The translations under genes were made by a program, and so were the position numbers. A DNA stretch of 6,159 bases from Oscillospiraceae bacterium (GTDB lineage Bacteria > Bacillota > Clostridia > Oscillospirales > Oscillospiraceae): assembly GCA_028691385.1 (NCBI GenBank), contig JAQUZL010000107.1, forward strand, positions 1-6,159. The letters run 5' to 3'. Of this stretch, positions 1 to 4,239 are shown one piece after another. Numbering within the stretch: position 1 is the first letter of the stretch; every line of letters begins with the position of its first letter. The notes under the pieces are model-generated. The model saw nothing but the letters and a program-made list of their open reading frames with translations. It ran no database searches and was not told the origin of the DNA.

Positions 1-916
1 CCAGCACTGGGCGCGTGCCCTCAATCGCACAGGTCACGCAGGTGCCCGGCGCGCCGACCGGGCGGCCGGAGAGCAGCATTTCCGATGGGTTTGGCACCTC
101 CAGCAGGCCGTCGTCCTCCATGGAAAAGACGCCTAACTCGTTGGTGGAACCAAACCGGTTTTTTGCCGCACGCAGCAGGCGGTAAGAAGAGTGACGATCT
201 CCCTCAAAATAGAGTACGCAGTCAACCATATGCTCGAGCACCTTTGGCCCCGCAATTGCGCCCTCTTTGTTGACATGCCCCACAATGAAGACCGTGATGC
301 CGGAGCTTTTGCACAGATGCATCAGCGCCATGGTGCAATCCTTGACCTGCGAGATGCTGCCGGGCGAGGCGTCGTTGGTGCTGAGATAGAGCGTCTGGAT
401 GGAATCGACAATCATGAGATCCGGCATAACCGCGCGTGCGGTTTCCGCGACGTCGTCCAAGCAGGTTTCCGACAGCAGGAGCAAATTGCCGGTTTGCAGC
501 CCAAGACGACCCGCACGCATTTTGATCTGATTTTCACTTTCTTCGCCCGAAACATACAGCACCTTGCGCCACTTGCAGATGTCCTTGCAAATTTGCAGCA
601 TAAGAGTGGATTTTCCGATGCCCGGCGCGCCGCCAATCAGCACCAAAGAACCGAGCACGGCGCCGCCGCCGAGTACGCGATCCAGCTCCCCCATGCCGGT
701 GGTAAAACGGATTTCATCCGACATTTCCACATCGGAGAGCGCGCGCGGCTGTTTTGGCGCAAGGCTTGCGCCGCCGACTGCTTTTTTTGCGGCGGGCATC
801 GGACGCTCGACCTGCTCGGTTATGGTGTTCCATGCGCCGCAGGCCGGGCATCTGCCCTGCCATTTCATTGTTTCATTTCCACATTCTGTGCAGAAAAACA
901 CACTTTTAGACTTCAC
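1..916 (-). CDS. radA: DNA repair protein RadA (Sms), C-terminal part cut off by window edge
   Basis: RadA is a RecA-like ATPase that helps process recombination intermediates and drives branch migration with RecA; it acts in the cytoplasm. About 305 residues are visible. The N-terminal zinc finger has C9-x2-C12 and C23-x2-C26 (CTEC, CPAC). Walker A is GGAPGIGKST near residues 95-104, Walker B is in MIVDSIQTLY near 168, and the RadA signature KNRFG is near 250. The Lon-like C-terminal domain, roughly 150 residues in the usual ~450-residue protein, lies outside the window. I chose the GTG at 914-916 because it gives the usual short lead before the zinc finger and has a GGAG about 12 bases upstream. 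An in-frame ATG at 932-934 would add six residues but has no visible ribosome binding site. The gene overlaps the upstream amidase by 11 bp (29 bp from the ATG), so the two are probably co-transcribed. The family is certain; the start is not. Confidence 0.96.
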   Translation of the reverse strand, partial: MKSKSVFFCTECGNETMKWQGRCPACGAWNTITEQVERPMPAAKKAVGGASLAPKQPRALSDVEMSDEIRFTTGMGELDRVLGGGAVLGSLVLIGGAPGIGKSTLMLQICKDICKWRKVLYVSGEESENQIKMRAGRLGLQTGNLLLLSETCLDDVAETARAVMPDLMIVDSIQTLYLSTNDASPGSISQVKDCTMALMHLCKSSGITVFIVGHVNKEGAIAGPKVLEHMVDCVLYFEGDRHSSYRLLRAAKNRFGSTNELGVFSMEDDGLLEVPNPSEMLLSGRPVGAPGTCVTCAIEGTRPVL

Positions 917-1604
917 TGTTTTCTGATGCTCCATTCAAGTAGTGCAAGAGCGCACCACTAATGGCGCACGCAAGCTTCTTTTGATAATCCGATTGCTGCA
1001 AATTGACCGCTTCCTGCGGGTTGCTGAGAAATCCGCACTCCACAAGAACGCCGGTGCATTGGATATGCTGCAGCAAATAGATTGACTTCCCGGCGGATTT
1101 TACCGCCCTGTGATTCCCGGGGTCGATCCCTGCGGCAATGGCATGCTGCGCAAGCTCGGCAAGTGCCTTGCTGCCATCTGTCGCTGCGTAAAACACCTGC
1201 GCGCCATGATATTTCGACTCCGTATAGATGTTTTGATGGATGCTGACAAGCAGCGAATTGGGCGTGGAATTGACCAGCAGCACGCGATTGTGAAGATCAG
1301 ACACTTTTTTTTGCGCAATCGTTTTGGCGTCCGCCGAATAGATTGCAGTATCTTGTTCCCGCACCATGACCGTTTTGCAGCCATTTAGGCGCAGAAACTG
1401 TTCCAGTCGTTTGGTAATGGCAAGATTGATCTCGCTTTCGTGCACACCATCAGGAGTAACTGCGCCGCCATCCTCGCCGCCATGGCCGGCGTCGAGCACA
1501 ACAATTGGCATCGCAGCCGGCGCGGAAACCGATTTAACATGGAATCCGCAGACCGCGGCGGTCACGGCAGCTGCAATCGAAAGTATCAATATCCGTTTCT
1601 TCAT
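906..1604 (-). CDS. cwlD: N-acetylmuramoyl-L-alanine amidase, CwlD type (Amidase_3)
   Basis: This is a zinc-dependent amidase that cuts the bond between N-acetylmuramic acid and L-alanine in peptidoglycan. In Bacillus, CwlD removes stem peptides from the spore cortex so that muramic-delta-lactam can form. At 232 residues it matches the length of B. subtilis CwlD. Residues 1-28 are a signal peptide or membrane anchor. The catalytic domain follows from about 33: first zinc ligand H41 in LDAGHGGEDGG, second E56 in HESEINL, third H123 in SIHQN, and the catalytic glutamate E189 in VLVECGFLSN. There is no separate cell-wall-binding domain, which favours CwlD over vegetative autolysins. The ATG at 1602-1604 has a weak GGTGA-type ribosome binding site about 9 bases upstream. 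It is the first gene of a pair with radA, and the divergent coat operon supports a sporulation role. The assignment to CwlD rather than another Amidase_3 protein is inferred from length, architecture and context. Confidence 0.9.
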   Translation of the reverse strand: MKKRILILSIAAAVTAAVCGFHVKSVSAPAAMPIVVLDAGHGGEDGGAVTPDGVHESEINLAITKRLEQFLRLNGCKTVMVREQDTAIYSADAKTIAQKKVSDLHNRVLLVNSTPNSLLVSIHQNIYTESKYHGAQVFYAATDGSKALAELAQHAIAAGIDPGNHRAVKSAGKSIYLLQHIQCTGVLVECGFLSNPQEAVNLQQSDYQKKLACAISGALLHYLNGASENSEV

Positions 1605-1621
1605 GGAACATCACCAAGACA

Positions 1622-1650
1622 ACCTTATGCCGGTGCTGGAAATGATATAC
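1622..1650 (-). promoter_or_regulatory. Candidate sigma-E-like promoter for cwlD-radA
   Basis: On the minus strand GTATATC (1644-1650) resembles the sigma-E -35 element (KMATATT), and CATAAGGT (1622-1629) resembles the -10 element (CATACAMT), with a 14-base spacer, the usual spacing. B. subtilis cwlD is known to be made under sigma-E. The -10 element ends only 17 bases before the cwlD ATG, so the leader would be very short. A vegetative alternative, TTTACA-18-TATATC, overlaps it just upstream. This is a by-eye match only. Confidence 0.35.
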
Positions 1651-1732
1651 AGCCGACGCTGCAACCTTGTAAATTTTTTTGCATCTGTACTGTACCTATG
1701 ATACCATGCCGCGCAAAAATCGTAAAGCTGGT

Positions 1733-1760
1733 AACCGTAAGAATTTGCCGAACATAGACT
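1733..1760 (+). promoter_or_regulatory. Candidate sporulation promoter (sigma-E or sigma-K type) for the cotJ operon
   Basis: CATAGACT at 1753-1760 matches the sigma-E -10 consensus CATACAMT at seven of eight positions. It also reads as a sigma-K -10 (CATA, three bases, TG). No good sigma-E -35 lies 14 bases upstream, but AACC at 1733-1736, 16 bases upstream, fits the minimal sigma-K -35. The element is about 30 bases before the ribosome binding site. The B. subtilis cotJ operon depends on sigma-E; which factor acts here cannot be decided by eye. Confidence 0.35.
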
Positions 1761-1790
1761 GTTTTGGGAGAAATTCCATCATCTCAAGAC

Positions 1791-1796
1791 AGGAGG
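1791..1796 (+). promoter_or_regulatory. Ribosome binding site fixing the TTG start of the CotJA-CotJB gene
   Basis: A perfect AGGAGG stands seven bases before the TTG at 1804-1806. No comparable site precedes the first in-frame ATG at 1846-1848, so the TTG is the likely start. Confidence 0.8.
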
Positions 1797-1803
1797 AACT
1801 ATT

Positions 1804-2298
1804 TTGGATAATCAAGAACCAGAATTAAACGCGGAAGAAGGCGCCATGCAGACGGAGACGGCAACGCCGCGCATTCCGGATACGCAGGGCGCATTGCCCG
1901 CGCAGGGCATGCTCGCCAATCCCTATGTGCCGTTTCAGATGCCTGACAGCACGCAGTATCAGCCGCCAAAGGGCCTTGTACGCGGCACCTTGTTCCCGGG
2001 GTTGGATCTGCCATTCATGGGCATGGTCAATCAGCAGGAAAAGGACGATACCCCCATGCACGAATTGCAGGCGCTGGGCTTTGCAATCGGCGAGCTGGGG
2101 CTTTATCTTGACACGCACCCGGATGACCGGGGCGCACTGACACTGTTTCGGAAGTATTCCGGCCTTTACGATCAGGGCATGGCCGAATACCAAAAGCGCT
2201 ATGGCCCGCTGACGGCCGGTCAAAGTATGAACAGCGATTTTTATACCTGGATTCAAAACCCATGGCCTTGGGATTTTGAGCAAACGGAGGCGGAGTGA
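1804..2298 (+). CDS. Spore coat CotJA-CotJB fusion protein
   Basis: The 164-residue product joins two spore-coat families that are normally separate genes. Residues 1-36 are an acidic, low-complexity lead. Residues 37-73 carry the CotJA pattern: LANPYVPFQ, then a QYQPPKGLVRGTLFPGLDLPF stretch. A linker of about ten residues (NQQEKDDTP) leads into CotJB at 85-158, recognisable by HELQALGFAIGELGLYLDTHP, the KRYGPL segment near 131-136 and the closing NPWPWDFE. In Bacillus, CotJA and CotJB belong to the cotJ operon; CotJA and CotJC interact and are built into the inner coat of the spore. The TTG start is set by an AGGAGG seven bases upstream. cotJC begins three bases after the stop, so the two form one operon. 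The reading frame is continuous with no sign of a decayed stop, so a real fusion is more likely than an error, but this is one sequence. Family calls are strong; the exact role of the fused form is not known. Confidence 0.87.
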   Translation: MDNQEPELNAEEGAMQTETATPRIPDTQGALPAQGMLANPYVPFQMPDSTQYQPPKGLVRGTLFPGLDLPFMGMVNQQEKDDTPMHELQALGFAIGELGLYLDTHPDDRGALTLFRKYSGLYDQGMAEYQKRYGPLTAGQSMNSDFYTWIQNPWPWDFEQTEAE

Positions 2299-2301
2299 AT
2301 T

Positions 2302-2898
2302 ATGTTTGTATATGAAAAGAAATTACAGTACCCCATCCATATTACCAATCCGAATCCGAAGCTTGCTTCGCTCATCCTCTCCCAGTACGGTGGCCCGGAC
2401 GGAGAGCTGGGCGCATCGCTGCGCTATCTCAGCCAGCGTTATGTGATGCCCTATCCAGAATTAAAGGGGCTTTTAACGGACATCGGCGTCGAGGAGCTTG
2501 GCCATCTGGAAATGGTTGGAACGCTGGTACATCAGCTCACCCGCAATCTTAGCGACGATCAGCTGGAAAACAGCTCCTTTGCGCCCTATTTTGTGGATCA
2601 CACCACTTCGGTCTATCCTACGGCAGCCGCCGGAACACCTTGGAACGCAGCAGGCATCGGCGTGAAGGGCGATCCGATGGCAGACCTCACCGAGGACATG
2701 GCAGCAGAGCAAAAGGCGCGCGTTACCTATGATAATATTCTGCGCCTGAGCGATGATCCGGACGTTAACGACGTGATTAAGTTTTTGCGCGAGCGGGAAA
2801 TCGTACATTTTCAGCGTTTTGGCGAAGCAATCACCAAGCTGAGAGATCGTTTGAACCAGAAAAACGTCTATTTCATGAATCCGTCGCTGGATTTATAA
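2302..2898 (+). CDS. cotJC: Spore coat protein CotJC, manganese catalase family
   Basis: CotJC is a coat protein of the manganese-catalase (ferritin-like di-iron/di-manganese) family, which splits hydrogen peroxide into water and oxygen. The product has 198 residues; B. subtilis CotJC is slightly shorter, and the extra length is a short tail ending in MNPSLDL. The opening VYEKKLQYP is characteristic of CotJC. All five metal ligands expected from manganese catalase are present with correct spacing: E35 in GELGASLRYL, E65 and H68 in VEELGHLEM, E136 in AAEQKAR and H169 in REREIVHFQRF. A working dinuclear centre is therefore plausible. The ATG at 2302 has GGAG six bases upstream, and the gene follows the CotJA-CotJB gene after three bases, so translation is probably coupled. 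It probably acts in the mother cell and then in the spore coat; a role in peroxide protection is inferred. Confidence 0.95.
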   Translation: MFVYEKKLQYPIHITNPNPKLASLILSQYGGPDGELGASLRYLSQRYVMPYPELKGLLTDIGVEELGHLEMVGTLVHQLTRNLSDDQLENSSFAPYFVDHTTSVYPTAAAGTPWNAAGIGVKGDPMADLTEDMAAEQKARVTYDNILRLSDDPDVNDVIKFLREREIVHFQRFGEAITKLRDRLNQKNVYFMNPSLDL

Positions 2899-2962
2899 CA
2901 AACCAGTGCGCGACGCTGTATCCGCTGCAGTTTCGCGCCGTTCAAGACAATTGATTCTAATA

Positions 2963-3000
2963 AAAAAGCAAAAGCCGCGTTATTGCGGCTTTTGCTTTTT
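2963..3000. terminator. Bidirectional intrinsic terminator between cotJC and the serine hydrolase gene
   Basis: A perfect 16-bp inverted repeat (2963-2978 and 2985-3000) flanks a six-base loop. The GC-rich core GCCGC/GCGGC sits next to the loop and the outer stem is A-rich on the left and T-rich on the right, so a U-run follows the hairpin in either direction. It lies 64 bp after the cotJC stop. On the minus strand it overlaps the end of the serine hydrolase gene: the TAA at 2980-2982 lies in the loop and the right arm encodes the last residues. Confidence 0.92.
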
Positions 3001-4071
3001 GTTGCGTGTGAGCAGATGAATGGCAAGACCAATAATGGCAAGAATTGCGGAAATTCCGGCCACAGCAAACGCAATCGGCAGAATATCCGCCTTTTCCGGG
3101 TTATCCGCAGACGGCCAAGTCGCGTAATCGGGCGTTTCCTCTGCTGGCGGTGTTTCCAGCGGCGTTTCCGGTAGCCTTTCCGGCGCACGTTCCGTCGGCG
3201 TTTCGGCGGCGGGCGGCGCGGGTTCCGGCCGCTCTACCGGCTCGGCAGGAACCGTTTCATCCGGCGGTTGCCAAATGGCTGACAAGGTGTAGTCATAAAA
3301 AATCTGATTGACCTCGCCGATGACCGATTCGGCGTAAGGCAGGTCGTAGGTTAAGATCGTCATCAAATAGGGCTGCTCGGTATAGACAATTCCGGCTGCA
3401 TGAACCGCGCCGTCAAACCAACCGTATTTTTGGGCAATTTCACAATCTGTGTCAATCTGCTTTAAGTACGCCCCCGGCATGGCCTGCTTGAGATAATCAA
3501 GCTCCACCGCGTAGGTATCGCTGTTGGCATAAAGGTATTCCAGCGTCCCCAGAAAGTAATCCGAGCAGAAGTTGTTGTTGCTGTAATACTGCTCGCTTAA
3601 ATCCTCCACAGGCGTACCACAGTATTGACCAAGCGCCTTACGGTAGGCGCGGAACGACGGCCAGCGACGCAGCAGATATTCAGCCATCTCGTTGTTGGAG
3701 GCAATGAGAATTTCCGGCTCCATCTGCGCGAAGGTCCAGCCGTTCATCACGGTGTCCTCGGTCATTTCGCCGCGGTTGATTTGATCGCGGTACAACATAC
3801 AAAGGGGAATTTTATAGATACTGCCGCCAATGAAATAGGTCTGTTCGTTATACTGATAGCGCTCCCCTGTCACGGTATTTTCATAGCTGACAGAAAAGTT
3901 TTCCTCGTTGAGGCCTTTTTCGCTGATGTAGACGTCCATCGCATCGGCAATGGTCATTTGTGAAAAATCATAGATACCGGCAACATCCTCTGGCGCGGCA
4001 ACGCAGATTCCCTGCACCGCTGCGGCAAGCAGCAATGCAATCAAAGTGAGACTAATGGTTCGTTTTATCAT
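2980..4071 (-). CDS. Membrane-anchored serine hydrolase, class A beta-lactamase fold
   Basis: The 363-residue product has a signal peptide (about 1-25), an extracytoplasmic domain at about 35-265 of the class A beta-lactamase/penicillin-recognising fold, a Pro/Glu-rich linker (about 268-326), a single membrane segment (about 329-354) and a basic tail (TRNKKQKPQ). This predicts an enzyme held outside the membrane by its C-terminus. The nucleophile motif is S84-I-Y-K87, an SDN-like S125-N-N follows, and the third motif is K215-Y-G in QKYGWFDGAVHAAGIVY, where beta-lactamases usually have KTG. I see no ExxLN motif for the deacylating glutamate, so antibiotic hydrolysis is unlikely; a peptidoglycan or peptide substrate is a guess. 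The ATG at 4069-4071 has AGAGG about six bases upstream, inside the 27-bp gap after the FeoB-associated gene, so it may be read from the feo transcript. Fold confidence is good; substrate unknown. Confidence 0.82.
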   Translation of the reverse strand: MIKRTISLTLIALLLAAAVQGICVAAPEDVAGIYDFSQMTIADAMDVYISEKGLNEENFSVSYENTVTGERYQYNEQTYFIGGSIYKIPLCMLYRDQINRGEMTEDTVMNGWTFAQMEPEILIASNNEMAEYLLRRWPSFRAYRKALGQYCGTPVEDLSEQYYSNNNFCSDYFLGTLEYLYANSDTYAVELDYLKQAMPGAYLKQIDTDCEIAQKYGWFDGAVHAAGIVYTEQPYLMTILTYDLPYAESVIGEVNQIFYDYTLSAIWQPPDETVPAEPVERPEPAPPAAETPTERAPERLPETPLETPPAEETPDYATWPSADNPEKADILPIAFAVAGISAILAIIGLAIHLLTRNKKQKPQ

Positions 4072-4098
4072 GGTATTCCTCTCAAGTCAGGGCCGCAT

Positions 4099-4239
4099 CT
4101 ACCGCTTGCGGCGATTGCTGCAATGCCGCGCGCAGCCGTCACAGCCGCAGCTGCATCCGCGATGACGTGCAATGTGGCCAATTGCAAGAATCACCAGCGC
4201 CGCAATGAGCAGCAGCAAAAGGATGCTCTGCCAGTTCAT
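4099..4239 (-). CDS. FeoB-associated Cys-rich membrane protein
   Basis: This 46-residue peptide starts MNWQSILLLLL, has one membrane helix at about 5-23, and ends in a short cytoplasmic or surface tail with the cysteine cluster CSCGCDGCARHC followed by NRRKR. The layout matches the small FeoB-associated Cys-rich membrane protein family found next to feoB in Firmicutes; it is thought to assist ferrous iron uptake, perhaps by binding Fe(II), but its exact job is unsettled. The ATG at 4237-4239 overlaps the feoB TGA by four bases (ATGA), which points to coupled translation and supports this start. A longer in-frame start at 4323 would read back through the end of feoB and add 28 residues with no family resemblance, so I reject it. 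Only a weak GGGTGGGG ribosome binding site lies just upstream. Confidence 0.88.
   Translation of the reverse strand: MNWQSILLLLLIAALVILAIGHIARHRGCSCGCDGCARHCSNRRKR

Larger units (their letters stand above)
1605..1803. other. Divergent intergenic region between cwlD and the cotJ operon
   Basis: This 199-bp stretch separates two divergent units that are both expected in sporulation. It is more AT-rich than its flanks, with a run of seven T at 1674-1680. It holds the two candidate promoters and the AGGAGG listed separately, plus a small tandem TGTACTGTAC at 1686-1695 of unknown meaning. I see no small gene, riboswitch or terminator in it. Confidence 0.7.

Noticed and set aside
191..961. A 256-codon plus-strand open frame
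   Set aside because: It lies antisense to radA, and its translation has no recognisable motif and a biased Ala/His/Arg composition. The minus strand carries unmistakable RadA motifs over the same bases.
1686..1695. TGTACTGTAC tandem repeat as an operator
   Set aside because: It is only two copies of a 5-base unit, with no link to a known regulator and no second site nearby.
1749..1766. A LexA/SOS box near CGAACATAGACTGTTTTG
   Set aside because: The half-sites are too far apart for the Gram-positive GAAC-4-GTTC operator, and the site sits upstream of the coat operon rather than of radA.
1825..2283. A 152-codon minus-strand open frame antisense to the CotJA-CotJB gene
   Set aside because: The plus strand has a perfect ribosome binding site and clear coat-protein motifs; the antisense product resembles nothing.
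3088..3270. The Pro/Glu-rich stretch of the hydrolase as a DNA repeat or a separate gene
   Set aside because: It is a low-complexity linker within one continuous frame; the repeats are irregular at base level and plus-strand frames there have no ribosome binding site.
2980..4071. An antibiotic-resistance beta-lactamase
   Set aside because: KYG replaces KTG, no ExxLN glutamate is visible, and the protein has a stalk and membrane anchor. The fold alone does not justify a resistance call.
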